Below are positions 8,004 through 16,941 of a stretch of DNA of 64,000 nt, one piece after another (position 1 is the first letter of the stretch; each line of letters starts with the position of its first letter). Source of the DNA: Amycolatopsis tolypomycina (GTDB taxonomy: Bacteria; Actinomycetota; Actinomycetes; Mycobacteriales; Pseudonocardiaceae); contig NZ_FNSO01000004.1 of assembly GCF_900105945.1 (NCBI RefSeq), forward strand, positions 4,960,001-5,024,000. Direction: 5' to 3'. Both the position numbers and the translations under genes were made by a program. The notes under the pieces were generated by a model that was not told where the DNA came from, did no database searches, and saw only the letters and a list, made by a program, of their open reading frames with translations.

Positions 8004-8960
8004 CTAGGACCCGAGACCGAGCAGTGCGGCGGCGTTGCCGCCGGCCACCTTCTGTTTGTCGGCGGGGGCGAGCGGCAGCGCGTCGAGCACGGCGCGGACC
8101 GGACCCATCTGAGTGAGCGGGTAGTCGACGCTGAACAGGACGCGGTCGACGCCGAAGACCTGCAGGGCGCACAGGACGGGCGGCAGCGCGGTGAGGGCGC
8201 TGGTGGTCACCCAGAAGTTCCGCAGGAAGTAGGCGGACGGCAGTTCCGCGAGCCCGGTCCGTTCCGGGAGCAGGAATTCGTCGATGCGGGCCATCATGAA
8301 CGGCAGCATTTCCCCGCCGTGCCCCAGGACCACGCGCAGATCCGGGTGGCGCTCGAAGACGCCGGCCAGGACCATGCGCAGGCTGTGGAGCCCGAGTTCG
8401 GAGTGCCAGCCCCAGGCGGCCGTCTCGAGGAGGTGGCCGACGACCGGCGTGAAGCCGTCGAACAGCAGGTTCCGCAGGGCCTGCGGCGGTGCGGCAGGGT
8501 GGAGGTAGAGCGGCACGCCGAGCTGTTCGATCCGGGCGAGCAGCGGCTCGAACCGGGGGTCGTCCAGGAAGGCGCCGTTGGTGCCGAACGTGCTGTTCAC
8601 CAGTGCCCCGGCGAGGCCGAGCTCGCTCACGGCCCGGTCCAGTTCGTCCGCGGCGGCCCGGGGGTCGTCCGTGGGCAGCGCGGCCCATCCCATGAATCGC
8701 GTCGGGTGTTCCCGCACGGCCTTGGCCAGCAGGTCGTTGGAGTTCCGGGCGGTCTGCACCGCCTCCTGACCGGTGAGCAGTTGCACGCCGGGCGAGAGGA
8801 GGGAAAGGACCTGGATGTCGATTCCGTGGGCGTCCATCTCCTGGAGCCGCCCTTCGCCGAGGTCGTCGAGTTGGCCGGCCAGCCAGTCCCCCTGCATCTC
8901 AGGGACCCACTTGCTGGCTGCCGGAACTCCGAAGTGTTCTTCAAGGGTGATCGTCTTCAT
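8004..8960 (-). CDS. Amidohydrolase-2 family decarboxylase (gamma-resorcylate decarboxylase-like)
   Basis: A 318-residue COG2159 protein. The N-terminus has the TLEEHF signature (Glu8, His9) seen in gamma-resorcylate decarboxylases, followed by metal or catalytic residues His154 (LYLHP), His214 (LGHGGEMLP) and Asp279 (FSVDYP). That family removes the carboxylate from hydroxybenzoates without oxygen, and some members run in the carboxylating direction. The gene lies 27 bp after a TetR gene on the same strand, but an inverted repeat at 8977-9003 suggests its own operator. Its product would be a phenol or resorcinol. The exact substrate is inferred from family only. Confidence 0.87.
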   Translation of the reverse strand: MKTITLEEHFGVPAASKWVPEMQGDWLAGQLDDLGEGRLQEMDAHGIDIQVLSLLSPGVQLLTGQEAVQTARNSNDLLAKAVREHPTRFMGWAALPTDDPRAAADELDRAVSELGLAGALVNSTFGTNGAFLDDPRFEPLLARIEQLGVPLYLHPAAPPQALRNLLFDGFTPVVGHLLETAAWGWHSELGLHSLRMVLAGVFERHPDLRVVLGHGGEMLPFMMARIDEFLLPERTGLAELPSAYFLRNFWVTTSALTALPPVLCALQVFGVDRVLFSVDYPLTQMGPVRAVLDALPLAPADKQKVAGGNAAALLGLGS

Positions 8961-8976
8961 GCCCCCAGCATGCGAT

Positions 8977-9003
8977 TAATTTACAGTCTAGTCAAGTAAA
9001 TTA
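8977..9003. promoter_or_regulatory. Inverted repeat upstream of the resorcylate-decarboxylase-like gene
   Basis: Arms TAATTTAC (8977-8984) and GTAAATTA (8996-9003) face each other across 11 bases. The repeat spans the stop codon of the TetR gene and ends 17 bp before the decarboxylase start. It is unusually AT-rich for this region and could be an operator or promoter element. A terminator role is less likely because the stem is weak. Confidence 0.4.
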
Positions 9004-9656
9004 TTGTGAGGCTGGACACCAGACGCGCCCGGGTATCCGGCACCACTCGCGAACCCGGCCAGCACGAGCGCGATTGCGGCGTCCACCTCGGCCGTGAGCG
9101 CCCCGCGCGGCGGAGCCTCTTGGGAGAGCCGTCGCACGACTGCGCCCTGGAAGACGTCGTAGAGCACGTCCACGGTCAGGGCGGGATCGGCAGCGGGTGC
9201 CGGTCCGTTGCCCGGCCGCTCCCGTTGAGAGGCGAGCAGCCAGTCGCGCAGTTCCGCGGAAAGCTGCGAGCGGTGGGCCGGTGCGCCGTGTCCGCGCAGC
9301 AGCCCGGTTGTCATCTGCCGGGTCTCATCCCAGTCCCGCTCCGCCCGCAGGGCCAGCTCGTGGAAATACGCCCGCACCCGGCCTGCGGCCGAGGCGATGT
9401 GGCCGACGTCGCAGACCAGCGCGAACACCGCCTCCCCGACTCGTACGGCCCACTCGGTGGCGATGTCCGACTTCGCGGGGAAGTGATTGAACGCGGTCCG
9501 CCGGACCACGCCGGCCTCTGCCGCGATCTCGTCCATCGTGGCGGCGTCGTAGCCGCGCGAGGCGAACACCTTGATCGCTGCCGCATAGACGCGCTCCCGG
9601 TTGATCTGGGCGTTGCGCGTCCTGCCGTCCTGCTTCCCACCATCCGCCTGCCTCAT
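8988..9656 (-). CDS. TetR-family transcriptional regulator
   Basis: A 222-residue TetR regulator. A lysine/arginine-rich N-terminus precedes a helix-turn-helix at about residues 18-65 (DEIAAEAGVVRRTAFNHFPAKSD spans it). The start at 9656 is chosen because the regulator begins there; the longer open frame upstream would run through two operators and into the next gene. It is divergent from the amidohydrolase at 9733 with two palindromes between them, and it precedes the decarboxylase-like gene at 8004-8960. It therefore probably controls both amidohydrolases. Confidence 0.88.
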   Translation of the reverse strand: MRQADGGKQDGRTRNAQINRERVYAAAIKVFASRGYDAATMDEIAAEAGVVRRTAFNHFPAKSDIATEWAVRVGEAVFALVCDVGHIASAAGRVRAYFHELALRAERDWDETRQMTTGLLRGHGAPAHRSQLSAELRDWLLASQRERPGNGPAPAADPALTVDVLYDVFQGAVVRRLSQEAPPRGALTAEVDAAIALVLAGFASGAGYPGASGVQPHNNLLD

Positions 9657-9666
9657 GTTGACATTA

Positions 9667-9710
9667 TTGCACTCCAGTGCAACCATCGAACTTGTTGCAC
9701 CTGAGTGCAA
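9667..9710. promoter_or_regulatory. Tandem TTGCAC/GTGCAA operators, 28 bp centre to centre
   Basis: Two 16-bp palindromes, TTGCACTCCAGTGCAA (9667-9682) and TTGCACCTGAGTGCAA (9695-9710), lie between the divergent TetR gene (start 9656) and the amidohydrolase gene (start 9733). Their centres are 28 bp apart, the same spacing as the pair at 4680-4721 although the sequences differ. They are most likely the operators of the adjacent TetR. Confidence 0.7.
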
Positions 9711-9732
9711 TTTGATGTGAGGAGAACGCGTC

Positions 9733-10710
9733 ATGGACAAGATCAACGGCTGGGTGGACATCCACGCACATTTCACCCCGCCGACCACGGCAGAGGCCCG
9801 GGAAACCCAGTGGCGTCAACTGAGGGACGCACACCTCCTGACGCCCGAGCCCCACCACTGGCGACCCGAGATGATGCTCGCCACCATGGATCGCCTCGGC
9901 ATCGCGACGCAGCTGCTCAGCCCGGCGCTACTCGATGCCCCGCTTCCGCAACTGCGCGCCTGGAACGACTACGGCGCCCAGCTCGTGGCCGACCACCCCG
10001 GCCGCTTCGGCCTGCTCGCCGCCTTGCCCACGGACGACCCCGACGCAGCTCTGGCCGAGATCGCGCGTGGCGACACCGAAACACACCCTGACGGCTACAT
10101 CCTGTTCACCCGCTGGGCAGGTGTCGCGCTCGGGGACCCACGTCTGGCGCCGATGTGGGAGGAGCTCGACCGGCGCTCGGCCGTGCTGTTCGTCCACCCG
10201 AGCGCCGTAGCGCCCGTGTTCCGGCAGACCGCCGTCCTGGTCGAGTTTCCGTTCGAGACCACCCGGACCGTCGTGGACCTGCTCTACGCAGGATTCTTCC
10301 GCCGGTACCCCCGGCTCACGGTCGTCCTCGCCCACTGCGGCGGCGCCCTGCCCGCACTCTCCGGCCGCCTCGGGCTGCTGGGGGCGGAGGAGTACGTGTT
10401 CAACCCACTGGGCTTGACCGCCGAGGACATCCGCACCGACCTGGCGAAGCTCTACCTCGACACCGCCGCGTCCGGCACCGACGCCAACCTTGCCGCAGCA
10501 GTCACGATGGTGCCCCGCGACCACATCGTCTACGGGGCCGACGCCGGAGTCCCCTGCTCGAACGAGAACAACATGAAACGCAACATCGACGCGCTCCGGA
10601 ACTCCCACGTCCTCGCACCGCAAGAAGTCGAGGAACTCGGCCGCCGAGCCTTCGACCTCTTCCCCGCAGCCGCCCAACGCCACCGCGACGCCATCGCAGC
10701 ACCAGCCTGA
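9733..10710 (+). CDS. Amidohydrolase-2 family (ACMSD-like) decarboxylase/hydrolase
   Basis: A 325-residue COG2159 metal-dependent enzyme. The metal-binding HAH is at residues 11-13, with His155 (FVHPS), His201 (AHCGG) and Asp270 (GADAG). Here the HxH motif is complete, unlike the paralogue at 8004-8960 with EEH, so the two probably have different substrates. Known relatives include alpha-amino-beta-carboxymuconate-semialdehyde decarboxylase and several hydroxybenzoate decarboxylases. The gene has GAGGAG shortly before its ATG and sits directly behind two TetR-type operators. Confidence 0.87.
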   Translation: MDKINGWVDIHAHFTPPTTAEARETQWRQLRDAHLLTPEPHHWRPEMMLATMDRLGIATQLLSPALLDAPLPQLRAWNDYGAQLVADHPGRFGLLAALPTDDPDAALAEIARGDTETHPDGYILFTRWAGVALGDPRLAPMWEELDRRSAVLFVHPSAVAPVFRQTAVLVEFPFETTRTVVDLLYAGFFRRYPRLTVVLAHCGGALPALSGRLGLLGAEEYVFNPLGLTAEDIRTDLAKLYLDTAASGTDANLAAAVTMVPRDHIVYGADAGVPCSNENNMKRNIDALRNSHVLAPQEVEELGRRAFDLFPAAAQRHRDAIAAPA

Positions 10711-10720
10711 GAGGCCGACG

Positions 10721-10825
10721 AGGCTACATCAGCCGGGCCTGAGCGCCGAGCAGGCGACCGCCATCCTGGACACCAACGCAGCCGCGATCTTCGGGCTCCA
10801 GGCCGGGCATGATCGCCGGCTGTGA
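10721..10825 (+). pseudogene. C-terminal remnant of a third amidohydrolase
   Basis: Within the 157 bp after the amidohydrolase gene, a short frame ending at TGA 10825 reads as the tail of another COG2159 protein. LSAEQATAILDTNAAAIFGL corresponds to the usual last helix (an xILxxNAAxxFGL pattern). No start or upstream domain is present. It is probably the end of a deleted paralogue. The match is to a short pattern, so this is a moderate call. Confidence 0.5.
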
Positions 10826-10867
10826 CGTGCGTCTGCGTCACCCGATCTTCCAGCCCGGGCCGGAGGG

Positions 10868-11821
10868 TCACGCGGTGCGATCTCGGCCGGTGCGCGCCAT
10901 GTCCCTGAGGGCATCGGCGAGGTACTCGAGGGACAGGTCCACCTCTCGCAGCGACGGGGTCCGGTTGAGGTGACCGTGAGGCATGCCGGTGGCGAGGTAC
11001 GCGTCCGCCGCCACCCCCACCTCGGCCAGCTGCTCGAGGAGCAGCTCCCCGGAGCCTCGCAGGTCGTCCAGCTCACTGAGCACCACGCTGGTCGGCGGCA
11101 AGCCCGAGAGGTCACCTGCACCAGGTATCGCGTCGGCAGGCAGGTCGGAGATGCGCCCGACGTAGTTGCGCACCGTCTCCGCGATCGTTGCCGGCTCGAA
11201 ACGCATCGCCAGCGGCAGCAGCTGCATGTCGGCCGCGGTGCTGCTGTCGAGCGCAGGGACCGGGAAGTGCGCGAAGGGGTACGCCAGCAGCAACCGGTCC
11301 GGCCGGCGAGGCGAGGCGCGGTGGCGAAGAGCCGTCGAGAGCGCGAGCGTGGCGCCGGCGCTCGCACCACCGAGTGCGTAGGAGCCGGCATCCGGACAGC
11401 CCTGGTCGACCACCCAGCACCACGCTGCTTCCGCGTCGTCGACGGGTACCGGGTATCGCACGCCGTCCCGCGCGAGCCGGTACCCGACAGTCACCACGGT
11501 GACGCCCGCTCGGGCCGCCAGTTCGACCGCGACGACGTGCGACTCGGGCATGTCGACGTCCCCGCCGGAGAACCCGCCTCCGTGCAGCCAGACCAGCACG
11601 GCCTCCTGGCCTGCGGACGATCGGTAGCTGCGGATGGGAATGCGACCGCGCGGACCGTCGATCGTGCGGTCCTCGATCGAGACGCCTGGTGGCGTCACCC
11701 ACGCGGCCGGGTCGACTTCGAACTCGGCAAAGCGGTGGGCCACGGCCGGGTCGTCACGATCGGCCCAGCTCAGGCCCTCGAGCAGATGGACTTTCGCGGC
11801 GAGAAAGGAGTCAAGCGGCAC
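10868..11821 (-). CDS. HSL-family alpha/beta hydrolase (carboxylesterase)
   Basis: A 317-residue esterase of the hormone-sensitive-lipase family. The oxyanion-hole motif HGGGF is at residues 80-84 and the nucleophile motif GASAG at 152-156 (Ser154); a late His in the GMPHGHLN segment is the likely general base. It is the last gene of the long minus-strand rhamnoside operon, 18 bp after the GH3 gene. It probably removes acyl groups, such as acetyl or aromatic acyl esters, from plant glycosides. That substrate is an inference from the operon. No signal peptide is visible, so it acts in the cytoplasm. Confidence 0.87.
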   Translation of the reverse strand: MPLDSFLAAKVHLLEGLSWADRDDPAVAHRFAEFEVDPAAWVTPPGVSIEDRTIDGPRGRIPIRSYRSSAGQEAVLVWLHGGGFSGGDVDMPESHVVAVELAARAGVTVVTVGYRLARDGVRYPVPVDDAEAAWCWVVDQGCPDAGSYALGGASAGATLALSTALRHRASPRRPDRLLLAYPFAHFPVPALDSSTAADMQLLPLAMRFEPATIAETVRNYVGRISDLPADAIPGAGDLSGLPPTSVVLSELDDLRGSGELLLEQLAEVGVAADAYLATGMPHGHLNRTPSLREVDLSLEYLADALRDMARTGRDRTA

Positions 11822-11839
11822 AGCAACCTACTTTCATCA

Positions 11840-14356
11840 CTAGGGAAGGACGGACAGTGCACCGTCGGCGAGCCGTACTGAGATCGCGATCCCGCGATCT
11901 TCGGCATCGTCGGCGATCGTCAGCTCGTAGACCCCGTCCTTCTCGACCAGATCGTCGGCACCTTCGTCGTACGACAGCCAAGCCTGCGGCTCGACCACCA
12001 CGGGAACTTCCACGCTCTCCCCCGGCGCCAGCGACACGCGCCGGAACGCGACGAGCCGCCGAGGCTCGGTGGCGGTCGTCTCCGGCCGCACGTAGACCTG
12101 GATCACGGCTTCCGTTGCCCGGCCCGACGTTTCGCTGACCCGCAAGCGAAGCCGGACCGAGGCTCCTTCGACGTCCGTCCCGATCAGCTCGTTCGCATGG
12201 ACGCCGTACGAAAGACCATGACCGAAGGGGAAGAGCGCCGGCTTGCCGGCGGCGGCGAGGTGGCGGTACCCGACCAGGGTGCCCTCGTCGTAGGCGACGA
12301 CTTCGGGGAACGAACCGGTGTCCGGGCGACCCGGGAGATCAGAGGCCGCCACCGGGAAGGTCACCGGAAGACGCCCACCGGGCGCGACGTCGCCGAAGAC
12401 GATGTCCGCGAGCGCGTTGCCGAACTGCTCGCCCGGATACCACATCTCGAGCACTGCCCCGACTTCGTCGATCCAGGGCATCAAGACCGGCCCCGGCGTG
12501 TTGAGCACCACGATCGTCCGGGCGTTCACCGCCGCGATCCGCTCGACGAGGACGTCCTGATCACCAGGCAGGCCCAGGCCCGCGCGATCCATCCCCTCGC
12601 CCGATGCCGCGTTCACGAGGACGATCGCCGCGTCGCACCCGGCCGCCACGGCGGCCGCCTCCTCGTGCATGGCCGCCGGGTGCTGCCACCCGAGCCGGAC
12701 CCCGGGAACGAGGTCCACCTCGGCCATCTCGATCGCGGGCCCGGGCTCGTAGGTCAACTCGAGCAGCACGCCTTGGTGCGCGGGCAGGGTGACAACAGCC
12801 TGCAACGGGTAAGCCGGACCGCCGAGAAATCGGGAAGCTTCCCGCGCCCCGGCCATGACTTTCGTTCCGTTCACTGACAGTTCGGCGTGGCCGCCCACCA
12901 GCAGCGAGAGCCGATAGTCACCACCCTGCTCGACGGTCAGGAACGTGCGCAGGGTGGCCTTCCAGGCACCCGCCACTCCCTCGGGCGCACCGATGAACGA
13001 CATCATCGGGAGGACGTCTCGACGCTCTTGCTCGACTCCCCTCTCGTCCCGGTACGACAGCACGAGCTCGACGCCGGCACCGGCACCGTCCGGTGTCGTG
13101 AAGAGCTCCGCCGGGACGTCGGGCAGCGGTGCGTCTCCGAGGCTGCCCTGCGCGACTGCCAGCCGTACCTGTTCGCCGGCGCGCGCTTGAAGACCGGCGA
13201 GAGGCGTGACGACTCGTTGCGCTTCGAGAGAGACCGAGGCGGAGCCGCCCATGACATAGATCGCGTCGAGACCGGATGGGCCGACGACGGCGATCGAGCC
13301 GACGTTTCCGTCGAGCGGAAGCAAACCTTCGACGTTCTTGAGCAGCACGGCTCCACGAGTTGCCACCCGACGGGCGAGATCGCGATGTGCCGCGGTGGAT
13401 GGGGAACCATCGCCGTCCGCCGTCACGCGGTCCATCATCCCGCTCGCGATCATGGCTCGGGCGACTCGACGGACCGAGGGAGCAGGATCGATGCCGCTTC
13501 GACGGACGATCTCGGCCGTTCGGCCGGAGTCTCCTTCGATCCCGGGCAGGTCCAGCCCCGCGCGCCAGGCCGACTCGACGTCGCGGACCGCGAAGATGTA
13601 GTCGGGCGCGAAGAATCCCAGCCAGCCCCAGCGCCGTCTCGGGATGTCCAAGAGGTCGCTCGACTCGCAGGTGTAATGGCCGTTCAACCGGTTGTAGGAC
13701 CCCATGAAGGCCCAGGCGCCGGCCTGAGCGACCCGGCGGAACGGCCAGAGGTAGGTCTCCCAGAGGGCAGCCCTCCCGAGCCGGATGTCGACGCTGTCGC
13801 CACGCTCGAGGACTGGTCCCCAGCCGGTGCGGCGGGACTCGAAGTTGTTGGCCACGAAGTGCTTGACCATGACGAGGACGCCATTGTCCTGCACTCCGCG
13901 CACGTACGCCTCGCCGATACCAGCGACCAGCTCGGGGGCCTCGCCGTAGCCTTCGGGAAGCCGTCCGCCCGACGGGTCACGTGCGATGTCCAGACTCGGT
14001 CCCAGGAGACAGTTGTGCTGCGCGTGCTTGGCCTCCGCGGCGAGGACCTGTCCGTAGCCGTAGGCCTCTGCCGGATCGAACGTGGCCGCAAGGGCAACCG
14101 CGACCGGCAATGCCGTCGCGCCTTCCACGTCTCGCAGACCGCAGGGGCCATCGGTGTACGCCGGGGCCGGGACTCCCCGTTGCACGAACGGGCGGAAGTC
14201 GTTGCAGACGATGGATACCAGCTCGTCGTAATGCAAGTCCTCCATGATCGCGGCCACGCGGTCCTCCGCAGACAGGCTCCGGTCCGACCATGCTCCGGTC
14301 CGGCCGTTCAGCGCGCCTCCCACAGGCTCGCGCATCGTCGTGTCATCGAGTGGCAT
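11840..14356 (-). CDS. GH3 beta-glucosidase with PA14-like insert
   Basis: An 838-residue GH3 enzyme. The N-terminal barrel contains the KHFVANNFE motif and the nucleophile region APDYIFA, where Asp is the expected nucleophile. The second alpha/beta domain follows, with an inserted PA14-like module recognisable by GGDYRLSLLVGGHAELSVNG, and an FnIII-like C-terminus. The length fits the larger GH3 subgroup. I chose ATG 14356, preceded by GGGAG at a 6-base distance; it overlaps the upstream rhamnosidase by 14 bp. No signal peptide is seen, so it probably cleaves imported glycosides such as rutinose- or glucose-bearing phenolics in the cytoplasm. Confidence 0.9.
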   Translation of the reverse strand: MPLDDTTMREPVGGALNGRTGAWSDRSLSAEDRVAAIMEDLHYDELVSIVCNDFRPFVQRGVPAPAYTDGPCGLRDVEGATALPVAVALAATFDPAEAYGYGQVLAAEAKHAQHNCLLGPSLDIARDPSGGRLPEGYGEAPELVAGIGEAYVRGVQDNGVLVMVKHFVANNFESRRTGWGPVLERGDSVDIRLGRAALWETYLWPFRRVAQAGAWAFMGSYNRLNGHYTCESSDLLDIPRRRWGWLGFFAPDYIFAVRDVESAWRAGLDLPGIEGDSGRTAEIVRRSGIDPAPSVRRVARAMIASGMMDRVTADGDGSPSTAAHRDLARRVATRGAVLLKNVEGLLPLDGNVGSIAVVGPSGLDAIYVMGGSASVSLEAQRVVTPLAGLQARAGEQVRLAVAQGSLGDAPLPDVPAELFTTPDGAGAGVELVLSYRDERGVEQERRDVLPMMSFIGAPEGVAGAWKATLRTFLTVEQGGDYRLSLLVGGHAELSVNGTKVMAGAREASRFLGGPAYPLQAVVTLPAHQGVLLELTYEPGPAIEMAEVDLVPGVRLGWQHPAAMHEEAAAVAAGCDAAIVLVNAASGEGMDRAGLGLPGDQDVLVERIAAVNARTIVVLNTPGPVLMPWIDEVGAVLEMWYPGEQFGNALADIVFGDVAPGGRLPVTFPVAASDLPGRPDTGSFPEVVAYDEGTLVGYRHLAAAGKPALFPFGHGLSYGVHANELIGTDVEGASVRLRLRVSETSGRATEAVIQVYVRPETTATEPRRLVAFRRVSLAPGESVEVPVVVEPQAWLSYDEGADDLVEKDGVYELTIADDAEDRGIAISVRLADGALSVLP

Positions 14357-16934
14357 CGAGAACTCCCGGGTCATCGGCTGGGGCACGGAAGGGACACTCG
14401 AAAGAGTGCCGGCCAGGACCGACCTCGACTTCGGCGCGGCCGGGGAGCCGGACCCGCGCGAGTGTGCCGGTGGGGACCACGACATCCACGAACAACACCT
14501 CGTCGACACGACGCCACGAAACCTCTGCGCGGCCATACGGCGTCACGTGGGCGGTCCTTGCGGACGTGAGGCCGCCGCCGGGGTGTGGCGCGACATCGAG
14601 CACGCGATAGCCGGGGGCACCGGGAGCGAGCCCGCCGACCACGCGGTGCATCCAGTCGGCCACGGCTCCAAACGCGTAGTGGTTGAACGAGGTCATCTCG
14701 CCTGGGTTGATACGTCCGTTCGGCAAGAGTGCGTCCCAGCGCTCCCAGATGGTGGTGGCGCCCATGGTGACCGCATAGAGCCACGAGGGAGGCTCCGTCT
14801 GGGTCAACATGCCGTACGCGTCGTCAACCGCGCCAACTCTAGTGAGCGCGTCGAGGATCAGTGGCGTCCCCAGGAATCCGGTGGCGATCCGGTGCCCTTT
14901 GCTCCGGACCGCTTCCACGAGCCGTTGTGCAGCCACGCGCCGCTCACGGTCGTCGGCGAGCAGTGCGAACTCCAGGGCCAAGGCATACCCGGTTTGTGAG
15001 TCACCGAGGAGGCTGCCGTCCTGCCTGACGTACTTGTCCCGAAAGGCCTGTCGCACCGTTTCGGCCAGGTCGGCGTATTTGGCCGCATCGGCCTCCTCGC
15101 CGAGCAGGGTTGCCACTCGCGAGAGGAGATCGGCCGAGCGCGCGCGGTAGGCCGTGGCGACGAGAATCGGATCGGTCGCTCCGGCGGCGGGGTCCTCGGG
15201 AGGCGCCGCCGGGTCGAGCCAGTCTCCCAGCTGCGCGGCCGGCTCGTCGAACAACCCCCGGGTTCCCAGGATGCTGGTCACCCCGTCCACCCAGCCGCGC
15301 ATGCTCGAGTACTGCCGGCGCAGGAATTCCCGGTCCCCGAACCGCTGGTACATGACCCACGGCACCATCACCGCAGCGTCGCCCCAGCCCGCGTAGGGCG
15401 TGACCTCGCCCCGGGACCGGTTTATGTCGACCCATGGGACGAACATGGGCACGATGCCTTCGGGAGTCTGGTCGGCAGCCAGGTCCTTGAGCCAGGACGA
15501 GAGGAATCCGGCACAGTCGTACAGGTAGGCCGCGGTCGGCGCGAACACCTGGATGTCCCCGGTCCAGCCGAGCCGCTCGTCACGCTGCGGACAGTCGGTG
15601 GGGACGTCCAGGAAGTTGCCCCGCATCCCCCACACCACGTTCTCGTGCAACCTCGTGAGCAACGGGTCCGAGCACTCGAACCAGCCGGTGCGCTCCATGT
15701 CCGAGTGGTGGACGACCGCCTTGACCGCGTCCGGATCCAGTTTTCCGGGCCAGCCGGTCACTTCGGCGTACCGGAAGCCGTGGAAGGTGAACATGGGCTC
15801 CCACGACTCCGGAGCCTCGTCCCCTCGGAGCGTGTAGCTGTCCGTCGCGGTAGCGGTACGCAGCGGTCGCACCGCCGGCTCTCCATCCTCAAGGACTTCG
15901 GCGTGCCGGAGAGTAACGACCGTGCCCGCGGGGCCACGTACCTTGATGCGCAGCTTCCCGACGAGGTTCTGTCCGAAATCGAGCAGCGTCCGCCCGGAAG
16001 GCGAGGTGATCACCTCTCGCACCGCCACTTCCTCGACGGCACGCACGGGCGGACCGTCGGGTGCCACCAGGATGCCGGCGTCGAACTCGTTCGGGGAACA
16101 AGGAAGCCAGTCGGTGTCGTCGAATCCGGGAAGCGACCACCCGGGTGGCTCGAGCCTCGCGTCGTGGTGCTCGCCCTCGTACAAGTCCGCCTTCAGGATC
16201 GGGCCCGTAGCGGAGCGCCACGACCCGTCGGTGGCCACGACGACTCGCTCTCCATCCTCGAGCACCACCTCGAGCTGCGCGAGCAGACCAAGCCGATTGC
16301 CGTAGACGTTTCGCTTGCCTTCAAGGAAGGTCAGCCGGCCGCGGAACCATCCGTCGGCCATCCTCGCGCCAAGGACGTTGTCACCGTCGCGAAGCAGGTC
16401 GGTCACGTCATAAGTCTGGTAGCGAAGGCGGCGGCGGTAGGTGGTCCAGCCGGGCGTGAACGCCTCGTCGCCGACCGGGCGGCCGTTGATCTCGGCCCGG
16501 TACAGCCCGTGCGCCGTGACGTAGAGCCGTGCCGACACGGCCCCACTCGGCAGCCGGAACGCACGCCGCACCAAGGGCGCCGGGTCCCCGTGCGGCGTGA
16601 TCATCCACGCCTGCCAGTCGGCAGGACGCACCAAGCCCGCCTCGACGACCGACGGCTCGCTCCAGGACGACTTCGTGCCATCGACGCCCCGGACGCGCAC
16701 CCGAACGGTTTTCCGCTCTCGCGATGTCAACGGTGGAGCCGGCCAAGGCACCAGCACCGACTCAGCCGAGTCCACCCGACGCACATCTGCGTCGATCATC
16801 AGCTCATAACCAGCCTGGCGCCACGACGGGCCCGCGGTGACACGCCACGACAGCCGCGGTGCCGTTTCAGCGACGCCCAGCGCCGATCGGTGCGCTTCGA
16901 ACCGCACGGGAGACACACGAGGCCCTTCGGACAC
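14343..16934 (-). CDS. GH78 alpha-L-rhamnosidase (first copy)
   Basis: An 863-residue GH78 protein with the usual order: N-terminal beta-sandwich domains, then the (alpha/alpha)6 barrel containing the signature DCPQRDERLGWTGD with catalytic acids, then a C-terminal beta domain. No signal peptide is seen. It hydrolyses terminal alpha-L-rhamnose. It lies 7 bp after an alpha/beta hydrolase gene and overlaps GH3, so sequential removal of rhamnose then glucose is likely. It closely resembles the plus-strand paralogue at 23625-26258 along its full length, including the N-terminal motif LSWxV and the ATTIWERWD stretch, which suggests duplication within the locus. Confidence 0.93.
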   Translation of the reverse strand: MSEGPRVSPVRFEAHRSALGVAETAPRLSWRVTAGPSWRQAGYELMIDADVRRVDSAESVLVPWPAPPLTSRERKTVRVRVRGVDGTKSSWSEPSVVEAGLVRPADWQAWMITPHGDPAPLVRRAFRLPSGAVSARLYVTAHGLYRAEINGRPVGDEAFTPGWTTYRRRLRYQTYDVTDLLRDGDNVLGARMADGWFRGRLTFLEGKRNVYGNRLGLLAQLEVVLEDGERVVVATDGSWRSATGPILKADLYEGEHHDARLEPPGWSLPGFDDTDWLPCSPNEFDAGILVAPDGPPVRAVEEVAVREVITSPSGRTLLDFGQNLVGKLRIKVRGPAGTVVTLRHAEVLEDGEPAVRPLRTATATDSYTLRGDEAPESWEPMFTFHGFRYAEVTGWPGKLDPDAVKAVVHHSDMERTGWFECSDPLLTRLHENVVWGMRGNFLDVPTDCPQRDERLGWTGDIQVFAPTAAYLYDCAGFLSSWLKDLAADQTPEGIVPMFVPWVDINRSRGEVTPYAGWGDAAVMVPWVMYQRFGDREFLRRQYSSMRGWVDGVTSILGTRGLFDEPAAQLGDWLDPAAPPEDPAAGATDPILVATAYRARSADLLSRVATLLGEEADAAKYADLAETVRQAFRDKYVRQDGSLLGDSQTGYALALEFALLADDRERRVAAQRLVEAVRSKGHRIATGFLGTPLILDALTRVGAVDDAYGMLTQTEPPSWLYAVTMGATTIWERWDALLPNGRINPGEMTSFNHYAFGAVADWMHRVVGGLAPGAPGYRVLDVAPHPGGGLTSARTAHVTPYGRAEVSWRRVDEVLFVDVVVPTGTLARVRLPGRAEVEVGPGRHSFECPFRAPADDPGVLDATR

Positions 16935-16941
16935 GACACTC

